This document shows, in pieces, positions 42,067-50,633 of a DNA stretch of 64,000 nt; within the stretch, counting starts at the first letter, position 1, and each line of letters starts with the position of its first letter. The stretch is taken from positions 248,001 to 312,000 of the forward strand of contig NZ_JBEYUH010000004.1 in assembly GCF_040643435.1 (NCBI RefSeq), read 5' to 3'. Source of the stretch: Rhodococcus sp040643435. Its GTDB lineage: Bacteria; Actinomycetota; Actinomycetes; Mycobacteriales; Mycobacteriaceae. The position numbers were made by a program, and so were the translations under genes. Below the pieces are notes generated by a model. The model was not told the origin of the DNA, ran no database searches, and saw nothing but the letters and a program-made list of their open reading frames with translations.

Positions 42067-43584
42067 TTACCGTGAAAGCCGGGGGACTCCGCCGCTACCC
42101 CCGACGCGCGGCGGGGTCCCCGTCTCCTGCGAAGGCTCCTCCTGCTCGTCGGGATCGACAATCCTGCGGTCGTCCGTGCTGTGCGCGGTGACCGTGAGAT
42201 CCGACAGGCGGTTTCGAGACGGTCTCCAGGGCAGTCGTGCAGGCGCGTCCGGGGTTCGGTGGAATCCGATGCGGTCGTAGGTCCATGTCACGAGGGCGCC
42301 GACGACGACTCCGAACACGAGTCCGGCCAATGTCATGGTGGCGCCGTGACCGAGCCCTGCATCGGACCGTCCGTCGAAATAGAGGATGGCTCGCACCGCG
42401 AGGTAGACCTGATGCATGGGCTCGAAGGTCGACAACCATTCGAACAACTTCGGGGTGGCCTCGATCGGGATGGTGCCCCCGGATGAGGGAAGACCGAGCA
42501 CGATGAACACGACCAGGTTCACCAGCAGGCCCGCCGCGCCGAAGATCGACATCACGGCCAGGGAGGTGATTCCCACCGCGGAGATCGCGAGTGCCCCGTA
42601 CTCCCACAGCAGCAGTGCACGCGGTACCGGCATTCCGAGACCGGTGGCGATCCACAGATACAGCGCCGAGACGATCATCGACATGACGACAGTGATGCCC
42701 CACTTGAGCATCAGCACCTGCAGCCGCGACATCCGGGTCGTCTCCTTGGCGATATAGAGCGGGCCGTACTCGGTGGGTACGAATCCGAGATTGCCGTCGA
42801 CGACCGCGTTGATGATCGTGGCGCCCGTGAACCCGGCCAGGATCAGCAACAAGGTGTAGAAGAAGGCGGACAGACCCGCACCGGTCCCGTCGGGCAGGGG
42901 TTTGTGTTCGACGGTGAGGACAGCGATCGGTTCGGCGAGCGTGAGACTGCTCGCTCCGGATACCTGGAGGTCGGGGGCGGTTTCGGTGAGGGTCGCGGTA
43001 ACCCTCGCGGTCAACTCCTCACCGACCGCGCCGTTGACCTCGGTCATGGCACGGTCGCCGATCGTGGTCACGATGCCGGTCGCGAACGCGCCTGTGCGGG
43101 GGTTCGTGTACACGGTGATGATCGGTTTTTCGATGTCGCCGGGGATGACCGAAGCCTGCGCCAGGATGGAGACGCGTTTGGTGAAGTCGCTGGGGATGAC
43201 GATCGCTCCGTAGAGGCTGCCGTCGTCGAGGCCGTCGGTGGCGGCCGCGATCCCCATCGGTTGCAGGTCGATCTGCTCGGGATCGATGCCCTCGAGGATC
43301 CCCTCGGCGATCTGGTCCCCGAAATTGCGTTGCTCCTCCGATCCGGGGAGAACATCGCCGACGTCCTGATTGACGAGGGCCATCGGGAACTGTCTCAAGT
43401 TCTCGCTCGGATCGAGGAGTGCGCCGAGATAGAAGTACGCCAGGGCGCTCATCACCGCCGCGACGACGGCGAAGGGTGCGAGCCAGAAGCGCGCGCTGCG
43501 CACTGTGCCGTGGTGTGGATCGGACAACGATCGGGATGAACTCACCTGTCGATTGTGCACACAGGTGTGTTCCGTTGTCGGCAT
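42067..43584 (-). CDS. YhgE/Pip-like (DUF3533/ABC-2 type) membrane protein
   Basis: This 505-aa protein has one N-terminal transmembrane segment (about 35-55), a long extracytoplasmic domain (about 60-230) with VNQDVGDVLPG near its start, five or so membrane segments from about 245 to 440 and a charged tail. This is the layout of YhgE/Pip and DUF3533 proteins, relatives of ABC-2 permeases and type VII secretion-linked proteins. No ATPase gene is adjacent. The start at 43584 is uncertain, with in-frame alternatives downstream. Confidence 0.7.
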   Translation of the reverse strand: MPTTEHTCVHNRQVSSSRSLSDPHHGTVRSARFWLAPFAVVAAVMSALAYFYLGALLDPSENLRQFPMALVNQDVGDVLPGSEEQRNFGDQIAEGILEGIDPEQIDLQPMGIAAATDGLDDGSLYGAIVIPSDFTKRVSILAQASVIPGDIEKPIITVYTNPRTGAFATGIVTTIGDRAMTEVNGAVGEELTARVTATLTETAPDLQVSGASSLTLAEPIAVLTVEHKPLPDGTGAGLSAFFYTLLLILAGFTGATIINAVVDGNLGFVPTEYGPLYIAKETTRMSRLQVLMLKWGITVVMSMIVSALYLWIATGLGMPVPRALLLWEYGALAISAVGITSLAVMSIFGAAGLLVNLVVFIVLGLPSSGGTIPIEATPKLFEWLSTFEPMHQVYLAVRAILYFDGRSDAGLGHGATMTLAGLVFGVVVGALVTWTYDRIGFHRTPDAPARLPWRPSRNRLSDLTVTAHSTDDRRIVDPDEQEEPSQETGTPPRVGGSGGVPRLSR

Positions 43585-43655
43585 CGAGTGCGCGAATGCA
43601 CCTGAAGACCGCGGGTGCGGAACTCCTCACTCCGGGTTCCGTCGACCGTGTTCGC

Positions 43656-44387
43656 TCACCTCAACAATTCGCCGAGGGCCGATGCGGCAGAAACCACGGC
43701 GGCCGCGAGGCGTGGTTCGTCTGTGGCATCGAAAACCGAGACACCTATCGCGGCCTGGGTGCCGCCGGCACGGCTGGGCACTGCGGCCGAAATGCCGATG
43801 GTGGTGGATACGACCTCGCCTGTGGAGACCGCGTAGCCCATCCGTCGGGCGCGCGTCACCTCCGGCCGTTCCTCCGGACGTGGAGGCATCGAGCCGAGAA
43901 TCGCCAGGCCGGCCGAACCTCGATCAAGGGGATGCACCTGCCCGGGACGGAACGCGATGTGGACATCGGATCGGCGAGGTTCGATCACCATCATTGCCCG
44001 CACCGTGGTGTCGGATTCGCGGACGACGAGGTGGGCTGTGGCCTCGACGCTGTCGGCAAGGTCTTCGAGGATCGGCCTGGCGAGAGTGCGCAGATCCTGC
44101 TCGACGGATTCGGCGAGGGTCACCAGGCCCGTGCCCAGGGTGATGCGCTTGTGGTCGTCGCGTCGACAGAGGCGGTGGGCCTCGAGGGTTCGGACCAGTC
44201 GGTGGGCGACCGTGCGGTGGACGGCGAGTCCGTCGGCGATCTCGCTGACCGACAAACCGTGCGGATTCCGGGCGAGCAGTTCCAGGATCTCGAGGCCGTT
44301 GTGCAGCGTCTTGGACATTCCGGCATCGGGCTCGACCCGAAGATCAAAATTCTCCGTTTGTGCAGGTAGTTCCCGCATTCGTGGCAT
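43656..44387 (-). CDS. IclR-family regulator
   Basis: This 243-aa protein has a winged helix-turn-helix (about 22-75; TLHNGLEILELLARNPHGLSVSEIADGLAVHRTVAHRLVRTL) and an IclR effector domain (LRTLARPILEDLADSVEATAHLVV...). It is divergent from the five-gene catabolic operon at 44495-49412, with a perfect 9-5-9 dyad between them. It probably controls that operon in response to a pathway compound. The ATG at 44387 has GGGAG just upstream; an ATG three codons on is an alternative. Confidence 0.87.
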   Translation of the reverse strand: MPRMRELPAQTENFDLRVEPDAGMSKTLHNGLEILELLARNPHGLSVSEIADGLAVHRTVAHRLVRTLEAHRLCRRDDHKRITLGTGLVTLAESVEQDLRTLARPILEDLADSVEATAHLVVRESDTTVRAMMVIEPRRSDVHIAFRPGQVHPLDRGSAGLAILGSMPPRPEERPEVTRARRMGYAVSTGEVVSTTIGISAAVPSRAGGTQAAIGVSVFDATDEPRLAAAVVSAASALGELLR

Positions 44388-44440
44388 GACTCCCGTTACC
44401 TCTCTTGACGTCTGTGAACTGTAACACCTAGCATTTTCGT

Positions 44441-44463
44441 TAATCGCACGCTGAGTGCGATTA
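44441..44463. promoter_or_regulatory. IclR-type operator TAATCGCAC-N5-GTGCGATTA
   Basis: This is a perfect inverted repeat with nine-base arms and a five-base centre, followed at once by a third half-site ATCGCAC (44463-44469). It lies between the divergent IclR gene and the NTF2-fold gene, 31 bases before the latter's start codon. Confidence 0.75.
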
Positions 44464-44494
44464 TCGCACACAAGACGAAACGGTTTCGAACGAC

Positions 44495-44926
44495 ATGACA
44501 CGGACTGACGACAGCGTGGACGAGGCGGTTCTCGCCCGGATCCACCAGCTGTACGGGCGGCAGAGCCACCTCATCGACGGAGGCGCTGCCCGCGAGTGGG
44601 CCGAGACGTTCACACCGGACGGTGAGTTCTGTTCACCCAGCTACCCCGCCCCCGTGGCAGGTACCGACGCGCTCGAGGATTTCGCCGAGCGCTTCTATGC
44701 CGCTGCGCAGGACGCGGGTGAAGTGCATCGGCACGTCGTCACCAACCTCGCGGTCTACCGCCTCGACCGCGACACCCTGCGAGTCCAGGCCTATCTGCAG
44801 ATCGTGGCCACCGCACGCGGCGGAGAATCCCGCCTCGTCCGGTTCACCACCATCGACGACCGCCTCGTCCACATCGACGGCGAATGGCGCATAGCCCGCC
44901 GCGTCGTCTCCCGCGACGACCGCTGA
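44495..44926 (+). CDS. SnoaL/NTF2-fold protein, first gene of catabolic operon
   Basis: This 143-aa protein has the SnoaL_4-like pattern (LYGRQSHLIDGGAAREWAETF...GEFCSP; HVVTNLAVYRLD; WRIARRVVSRDD), related to small subunits of ring-hydroxylating dioxygenases and to hydroxysteroid or polyketide isomerases. No large dioxygenase subunit is present, so an isomerase or hydratase role is more likely. It is followed by two SDRs, a flavoprotein dehydrogenase and a transporter on the same strand. Confidence 0.78.
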   Translation: MTRTDDSVDEAVLARIHQLYGRQSHLIDGGAAREWAETFTPDGEFCSPSYPAPVAGTDALEDFAERFYAAAQDAGEVHRHVVTNLAVYRLDRDTLRVQAYLQIVATARGGESRLVRFTTIDDRLVHIDGEWRIARRVVSRDDR

Positions 44927-44976
44927 CCTTCACACCCTCTTTCCACATTCGTTTCGCACTCCCGGAGGAATCACCC

Positions 44977-45807
44977 ATGACCGCTGACGCCCAGAACCCG
45001 GGCCGCACCGTCACCACCCCGATCGCTGCCGTCTACCCGGAGATGGCGAACAAGGTCGCCGTCATCACCGGCGCGGCCCGTGGGATGGGTGCACAGTTCG
45101 CGCGAGGACTGGCCACGCGCGGTGTGAACGTCGTCGGTGGCGACATCAACGACGTCCAGATGAAGGAAACCGCCGAGCAGATCAACGCGGAACTCGCAGT
45201 CGAGTCCCTCGTGGAGAAGCCCGGGGTCGTGGTGGGAGAGCGGGTCGACGTCACCGACCCCGACGAGCACGAAGCACTCGCTCAGCGCGCGGTGCAGGAG
45301 TTCGGCCGCATCGATTTCTGGATCAACAACGCCGGAATCTTTCCGTTCGCACTCGCCGAAGAAATCTCCAGGGAGCAGATCGCGGCAACGCTGGACGTCA
45401 ACGTCGAGGGCGTGCTGTTCGGTGCCCAGGCTGCCGCCCGGCACCTCGAGCCCGGTGGCGCGATCGTGAACATGTCGTCGGTTTCGGCCTTGCGGGTACG
45501 CAAGGGGCGCGGCGCCTACTGCGCGTCGAAGGCAGCCGTTGCCCACCTCACCGAATCGCTCGCAGTCGAGTTCGGCGACAAGGGGATTCGTGTCAACTCC
45601 ATCGCGCCCGGATACATCGACACGGAGATGACCCGTTGGGTTCAGGACGACCCGGCCGCACTGAAGCACGCGCTCGACGTCGTACCGCTGCACCGGATCG
45701 GTTCGCCCGAAGAGGTCTTCGGGCCGTTGCTCTTCCTGCTCTCCGACAGTGCCCGCTACGTCACCGGACACTCGATCGCCGTCGACGGTGGATCGCGGCA
45801 TGTCTGA
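44977..45807 (+). CDS. Short-chain dehydrogenase in IclR-controlled operon (first)
   Basis: This 276-aa SDR has cofactor motif TGAARGMG, NNAG (INNAGIF), catalytic Ser (MSSVSA) and YCASK, with the closing YVTGHSIAVDGG typical of classical SDRs. It follows GGAGGA at good spacing and overlaps the next SDR by eight bases. The pairing of two SDRs with a fumarate-reductase-like flavoprotein suggests stepwise oxidation of an alicyclic or steroid-like ring. Confidence 0.88.
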   Translation: MTADAQNPGRTVTTPIAAVYPEMANKVAVITGAARGMGAQFARGLATRGVNVVGGDINDVQMKETAEQINAELAVESLVEKPGVVVGERVDVTDPDEHEALAQRAVQEFGRIDFWINNAGIFPFALAEEISREQIAATLDVNVEGVLFGAQAAARHLEPGGAIVNMSSVSALRVRKGRGAYCASKAAVAHLTESLAVEFGDKGIRVNSIAPGYIDTEMTRWVQDDPAALKHALDVVPLHRIGSPEEVFGPLLFLLSDSARYVTGHSIAVDGGSRHV

Positions 45808-46597
45808 CGGTGTCCTCGAATCCGTGTCCTACCCCTCGGTCGTACTTGTGACGGGCGCGGCCGGCGGGATGGGAGCCAACCACGCGCGTGTACTCGCGGC
45901 ACGAGGATCGCATGTGTGCGTGGCCGATATCGCCGACCCGACCGAGGTCGTCGAACAGATCGAAGCGGCGGGCGGGTCGGCGTCGGCACACACGCTCGAC
46001 GTGTCCGATGCTGCCGAGTGGATCAGGGTCGTCGCCGAGATCCGCTCACAGCGCGGTGAACTCGGCGGACTGGTCAACAACGCTGGGATATCCCGGCGCC
46101 TCGAGTTCATGGACACCCCGGACGACGTCTGGGAGAGAACCATGCGGATCAATCTGTTCGGCCCGTTCTACGGCATGAAAGCCGTCGCTCCGCTCATGCG
46201 GGAGAGCGGTGGCGGCTCCATCGTCAACATCTCGTCGATCTCCGGACAGATCGGGTACTTCTCTCCGGCCTACTCGTCGAGCAAATGGGGTCTGCGCGGA
46301 CTGTCCAAATCGGCCGCGGGGAACTTCGCACGCTGGGGCATCCGGGTCAACTCCGTGCATCCAGGACTCGTCGGCACACCCCTGCTCGGCGGCGCCGACG
46401 CCTTCGTCGACGCAGCGCTGAACAGTGTGCCCGCCGGCCGGATGGCCACCGTGGACGAGATCACCGACGCCGTGCTGTTCCTGCTGTCCGATCGCTCGAG
46501 CTACATGACGGGCAGCGAAGTAACCGTCGATGGCGGAATGACGTCCAACGGCCTCTACCACCGCATCATCGCGGAGACGGGAGATCAACTCTCATGA
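45800..46597 (+). CDS. Short-chain dehydrogenase in IclR-controlled operon (second)
   Basis: This 265-aa SDR has TGAAGGMG, VNNAGI, NISSISG and YSSSK, with YMTGSEVTVDGGMT at the end. It differs clearly from the preceding SDR, so the pair probably act on different hydroxyl or keto groups of one substrate. Its start lies inside the previous gene, and its stop overlaps the flavoprotein gene by ATGA. Confidence 0.88.
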   Translation: MSDGVLESVSYPSVVLVTGAAGGMGANHARVLAARGSHVCVADIADPTEVVEQIEAAGGSASAHTLDVSDAAEWIRVVAEIRSQRGELGGLVNNAGISRRLEFMDTPDDVWERTMRINLFGPFYGMKAVAPLMRESGGGSIVNISSISGQIGYFSPAYSSSKWGLRGLSKSAAGNFARWGIRVNSVHPGLVGTPLLGGADAFVDAALNSVPAGRMATVDEITDAVLFLLSDRSSYMTGSEVTVDGGMTSNGLYHRIIAETGDQLS

Positions 46598-48045
46598 ACG
46601 ACGACATCATCGACGTCGTAGTGATCGGTGGCGGCGGTGCCGGACTGGCTGCTGCCGTCTCGGCAGCCGAAGCCGGTGCGAGCGTGCTCTTGTTCGAATC
46701 CGAGACCGAGCTCGGCGGCTCGACCCAGTTGTCCGCAGGGCTGTTCACCGCGGCGGGAACGAGCGTGCAACGCGGCCTCGGCATCGAGGATTCGGCCGAG
46801 AAATTCTTCCAGCACTACATGGATCTGAACCAGTGGGTGCTCGCGCCCGGACTGGTCCGCGCGTTCTGCGAGAACGCGGGCCCGACTCTCGAATGGCTGA
46901 TCGGACTCGGTGTGGAGATCCCGGCCCGGGAATCGTCGAACGCACACATGCCCGGCCTGTGCCAGGCCGGCGTCGAAGACGTCTGGCGCGGCCACGTGCC
47001 GAAGGACCAGGGTTACGGACTGGTGCAGACCCTCGATCGTGCTCGTCGCGCGCACGGCGTGGAGGCGGTACTCGGCACACGCGTTCAGCGGTTGATCGTC
47101 GAGGACGGACGTGTTGTCGGTGTCGTCGCCGACGACATCGAGGTGCGTGCCCATGCCGTCGTGGTCGCCTCCGGTGGGTTCGCGCAGAACCGCGACCTGC
47201 TCGAACAGTACTACCCGTATCCGCTCGGAGCGGGCGAGTCGCTGTTCGTGGTCGCCGCGCCCGGTAGTCGCGGTGACCATTTCCGGTTCGGAGAGCAGGT
47301 CCGTTCGGCGATCACGGGCAAGGACTGGGGGCTGACCATGCCCACCGCATACTTCCAGCGCTATCACCACTGGCAGGCCGGCTTCCCGCCCAAGTCGCGG
47401 GTGTACGTCAACGCATCCGGTCGTCGATTCATGGACGAGGACGCCTCCTACGCGGTGTCCGGCGGCCTCATGGATCTTCAGGACGGTCCCGTGTGGGCGA
47501 TCTTCGACGAGAAGGCACGCACCGAATTGCCGTCCGGATACACCGACTGGGATGCCGACCGGATCGCCGAGGAGGCCGACGCCGGTCGCACCCTGCGCGC
47601 CGGCAGTCTTCCCGAACTCGCCGAGCTCATCGGGGTGCCGGCGGACGCGTTGGTCACCACGATCGAACGCTGGAACAACCAGTTGCCCAACGGAATCGAC
47701 GACGACTTCCTGCGGCACCGCACACTCGCCAACAAGGGCTCCACCTCGAATCCCGACCCCATCGTGGAGGGCCCGTTCTACGCGGCACGTATGCTGCCCG
47801 CCGAACTGGTCTGCACCCACGCCGGACTCGAGATCAACCGGAACGCCGAAGTTCTCGACACGATCGGGAACGTCGTACCCGGCCTGTACGCGGCCGGGGA
47901 AGCGGGCGCCGGCATCCTCGGCCTCCGTTATGTCGGTGGCGGCAATGCCGTCGCCAATGCACTGACCATGGGCCGTATCGCGGGTCGCAATGCGGCGCGG
48001 TCGGCTGTATCCGGCGCCGCTCCACGCGCCGAACTCGGCGTGTGA
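46594..48045 (+). CDS. FAD-dependent dehydrogenase (ketosteroid dehydrogenase/fumarate reductase-like)
   Basis: This 483-aa flavoprotein has the FAD motif VVVIGGGGAGLAAAVSAAEAG, the following ELGGSTQLSAG, the active-site region ASGRRFMDEDASY and the closing GLYAAGEAGAGILGLRYVGGG typical of 3-ketosteroid dehydrogenase and fumarate reductase flavoproteins. Desaturation of a ring ketone, or the reverse reduction, is likely. The substrate is unknown; the cap domain is short compared with true ketosteroid delta-1-dehydrogenases. Confidence 0.85.
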   Translation: MNDDIIDVVVIGGGGAGLAAAVSAAEAGASVLLFESETELGGSTQLSAGLFTAAGTSVQRGLGIEDSAEKFFQHYMDLNQWVLAPGLVRAFCENAGPTLEWLIGLGVEIPARESSNAHMPGLCQAGVEDVWRGHVPKDQGYGLVQTLDRARRAHGVEAVLGTRVQRLIVEDGRVVGVVADDIEVRAHAVVVASGGFAQNRDLLEQYYPYPLGAGESLFVVAAPGSRGDHFRFGEQVRSAITGKDWGLTMPTAYFQRYHHWQAGFPPKSRVYVNASGRRFMDEDASYAVSGGLMDLQDGPVWAIFDEKARTELPSGYTDWDADRIAEEADAGRTLRAGSLPELAELIGVPADALVTTIERWNNQLPNGIDDDFLRHRTLANKGSTSNPDPIVEGPFYAARMLPAELVCTHAGLEINRNAEVLDTIGNVVPGLYAAGEAGAGILGLRYVGGGNAVANALTMGRIAGRNAARSAVSGAAPRAELGV

Positions 48046-48080
48046 CGCCGTCTCCCCTCACACTCGAAAAGGACACGAAC

Positions 48081-49412
48081 ATGCTCGGATCGGATGCGGT
48101 ATCACCCGCGGAGAGTCCAGCTCAGACCGGCACTCCCCAGCCGAAGCAGTCGACGACGAAGGTCATTCGTGCTGCCGTGGTGGGCACCATCGTCGAGTAC
48201 TACGACTTCGGTATCTACGGCTACATGGCGACGATGGTCGCCACCTTGTTCTTCGTCGCCGAAGACGAGACCGCGGCCCTGCTGGGCACGTTCGCGGCGT
48301 TCGCGGTGGCGTTCTTCCTCCGGGTGCCCGGTGGCATCTTCTTTGGGCACATCGGTGACAAATACGGGCGGAAGAACGCCCTGTCGTGGACGATCCTGCT
48401 GATGGTCGTCGCGACGGCGGCCATGGGCCTGATGCCCACCTACGCCACCCTGGGCGTGTGGGCGACCGTCATGCTCGTTCTCGCGCGCTGCCTGCAGGGC
48501 TTCGCCGCAGGTGGTGAGCTCGGCGGTGCGAACGCATTCGTCTCGGAGTCCGCACCCACCCGCTGGCGTGCCACGCAGACATCGCTGGTCAACTCGGGTA
48601 CCTATCTCGGTTCGCTCGTCGCCTCGCTCGTCGCACTCGGTATCACCACGATCTTCACCGAGGAGCAGATCCTCGAGTGGGCGTGGCGTATTCCTTTCCT
48701 GCTCAGCGTCGTCATCGGCGTCGTCGGCATCTGGATTCGGAACCATCTCGAGGACACCCCGCAGTTCGAGGAGCTCGAGGAGAAGGGGGAGACGAAGAAG
48801 CTGCCGATCGCCGAGCTTCTGAAGACCTCGGGCGGCAGCGTAGTCAAGATCATTCTGCTCGGGGCACTCATCATCGGTGGCTACTACATCGCCTCGGTGT
48901 ATGCCGCGACCTACCTGCAGACCACGGGTGGCCTGTCTTCGTCGGTGGCGTTCCTGTCGACGTGCCTTGCGCTGATCCTCGGCGTGATCACGTTGCCGAT
49001 CGCCGGTTACCTCGCCGACAAGTACGGCCGCAAGCCGGTGCTGTTCGCCGGCAGCGCGGCGTCGGCGGTGGTCGGCGTCCCGATGTTCATGCTGATGTCC
49101 GGCGGGACGGTCTGGCAGGCGATCATCGGGCAGTCCGTGCTGTTCATCTGTGTTTCGGTGGTCAACGGAGCGTCCTTCGTGACCTACGTCGAGATGCTCA
49201 AGGCATCCGTGCGGTACAGCGGAATCGCGCTCGGCAACAACGTCACGAACATGTGTCTCGGTGGTACCGCGCCGTTCATCGCGACGTGGCTGATCGACCT
49301 CACCGGGAACTCGCTCGCACCGGCCGGGTACTTCGTGTTCTGCGCCCTCCTCACTCTGGGTGCCGTCTTCTTCATCGAGGAGACGAAGGGCATCGAACTG
49401 CGCACTGACTGA
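48081..49412 (+). CDS. MFS transporter, metabolite:H+ symporter (MHS) family
   Basis: This 443-aa protein has twelve predicted membrane segments and the MHS start VVGTIVEYYDFGIYGYMA, the loop motif GHIGDKYGRKNAL between segments 2 and 3 and its repeat GYLADKYGRKPVLF between segments 8 and 9. MHS carriers import carboxylates such as ketoglutarate, citrate, shikimate or aromatic acids. As last gene of the operon it probably brings in the substrate, which would then carry a carboxylate. A strong hairpin follows at 49425. Confidence 0.9.
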   Translation: MLGSDAVSPAESPAQTGTPQPKQSTTKVIRAAVVGTIVEYYDFGIYGYMATMVATLFFVAEDETAALLGTFAAFAVAFFLRVPGGIFFGHIGDKYGRKNALSWTILLMVVATAAMGLMPTYATLGVWATVMLVLARCLQGFAAGGELGGANAFVSESAPTRWRATQTSLVNSGTYLGSLVASLVALGITTIFTEEQILEWAWRIPFLLSVVIGVVGIWIRNHLEDTPQFEELEEKGETKKLPIAELLKTSGGSVVKIILLGALIIGGYYIASVYAATYLQTTGGLSSSVAFLSTCLALILGVITLPIAGYLADKYGRKPVLFAGSAASAVVGVPMFMLMSGGTVWQAIIGQSVLFICVSVVNGASFVTYVEMLKASVRYSGIALGNNVTNMCLGGTAPFIATWLIDLTGNSLAPAGYFVFCALLTLGAVFFIEETKGIELRTD

Positions 49413-49424
49413 GTGCAGTCGACG

Positions 49425-49464
49425 GCCGGAATTGTCGGTACCCGTCGGGACCGGCAATTCCGGC
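49425..49464. terminator. Terminator hairpin after the MHS transporter
   Basis: GCCGGAATTGTCGGT pairs with ACCGGCAATTCCGGC through 15 pairs, including one G-T, across a 10-base loop. It begins 13 bases after the transporter stop and closes the operon. Confidence 0.8.
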
Positions 49465-49527
49465 GTTCGCGCCGTAGACGGCTACCGTCCGTGCTTCGAT
49501 GTCCTGGAACACGGATGAGGGGGGACG

Positions 49528-49941
49528 ATGGCTACCAGTTCTGTCGGATGCCGGAGAAGCCTCCGCGCGGGAGTGATCGCCGCGCTCACCGGGGGAGTCG
49601 TTCTCGGCGGAGCCGGAATAGCGACCGCACAGGACGAATGGCCCACCCAGGTCCCGGGCAGTGCGGTAACCGTCTCCGATGCCGACCCCGATTCCTGGCT
49701 CACCCCGGAAGACCCGGCCTACTGGAATCCGTCGGTGGACGAGCCTCGGCTCACTTCGCCGTTCGGCACGAGTACCCGCATCGTCTGTCAGCACTTCCAC
49801 GGGGTGTCGATAGGTTGCTGGCAGGCAGACCAGGACGGCCGTCCGCACAGACTGGTGCCCCTGCCGGCCAACCTGCCCAACGTGACGGGTTCGAGCATGC
49901 CCGGTGGCGGCGTGCAGCATTACGTGTACCCGATCTTCTGA
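49528..49941 (+). CDS. Secreted protein of unknown function
   Basis: This 137-aa protein starts with a twin-Arg-free signal peptide (about residues 1-34, ending GIATAQDE). The mature part is rich in Pro, Trp and Asp, with two cysteines (RIVCQHF and IGCWQAD), suggesting one disulfide. No family is recognised. The GGGGGACG just upstream is a weak ribosome-binding site. Confidence 0.65.
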   Translation: MATSSVGCRRSLRAGVIAALTGGVVLGGAGIATAQDEWPTQVPGSAVTVSDADPDSWLTPEDPAYWNPSVDEPRLTSPFGTSTRIVCQHFHGVSIGCWQADQDGRPHRLVPLPANLPNVTGSSMPGGGVQHYVYPIF

Positions 49942-49947
49942 CCGCCG

Positions 49948-49962
49948 AGATGATAAACATCT
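49948..49962. promoter_or_regulatory. Inverted repeat AGATG-ATAAA-CATCT
   Basis: This perfect 5-5-5 dyad lies between the secreted-protein gene and the MarR gene, 32 bases before the MarR start. It may be a MarR site, or a small hairpin after the upstream gene. Confidence 0.35.
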
Positions 49963-49994
49963 GAATCAACTCTGCACTGCGGTACTGTGACCGC

Positions 49995-50522
49995 ATGTCC
50001 GGACCCCGCGACCTCGACTACTGGTCCTTCGTCGAACTCGCACAAGAGCGATTGAACAGCAAGTTCGGCGAGCACCACCGCAGCGCGACGGAAGTTCTGC
50101 TCACCCTCAACCGGGCCTCGGACATCGTCACCTACGACCTCGAGGCCGCGGTGCACCGCCCGCGCGGCAGGTCGTGGTCGGCGTATCGGCTGATGTTCGT
50201 CGTCTGGCTCGCCGGCCCGATCGAGCCGAATGCGGCCGCCCGTCTGACCGGGATGAGTCGCGCAGCCGTTTCGAATCTTGCGAAGCCGCTGGTCGAAGCT
50301 GGGATTCTGGAGAAGACCCCGGTCAGTCACGACGGGCGTTCGGTGCAGTTGTCGCTCACCGATGCCGGGGAGAAGGAGATCGCGGAGACCTTCCGCGCGC
50401 AGAACGAGCGCGAAGAGGCGTGGGTGGAGGTCCTCAGCCCCACCGAGCAACAGATCCTCGTGATGCTCCTGAACAAACTGATCACCAACCGCAGCCAGTT
50501 CGACGTGCGCGGACGCAACTGA
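49995..50522 (+). CDS. MarR-family regulator of the homogentisate operon
   Basis: This 175-aa protein has the MarR winged helix (SAYRLMFVVWLAGPIEPNAAARLTGMSRAAVSNLAKPLVEAGILEKTPVSHDGRSV) and dimerisation helices at both ends. It lies immediately before hmgA on the same strand, with a 20-bp dyad between them, so it probably represses the operon until homogentisate or a related ligand binds. It is followed by a gap of 111 bases. Confidence 0.85.
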   Translation: MSGPRDLDYWSFVELAQERLNSKFGEHHRSATEVLLTLNRASDIVTYDLEAAVHRPRGRSWSAYRLMFVVWLAGPIEPNAAARLTGMSRAAVSNLAKPLVEAGILEKTPVSHDGRSVQLSLTDAGEKEIAETFRAQNEREEAWVEVLSPTEQQILVMLLNKLITNRSQFDVRGRN

Positions 50523-50565
50523 CACGGGGACGTGACCTGTCTGTGGTTGCGCTCACGCCCACCTT

Positions 50566-50585
50566 TTAGTTAAGGTGTTTACTAA
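50566..50585. promoter_or_regulatory. MarR-type operator TTAGTtAA-N4-TTtACTAA
   Basis: A 20-base dyad with eight-base arms and a single mismatch per arm lies 48 bases before the hmgA start and 43 bases past the MarR stop. Its length and AT-rich arms suit a MarR dimer. Confidence 0.7.
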
Positions 50586-50633
50586 TTCGGGCGGCGACCA
50601 CTCGCACGCCCGCGATCCGCGAGGAGTCACATC

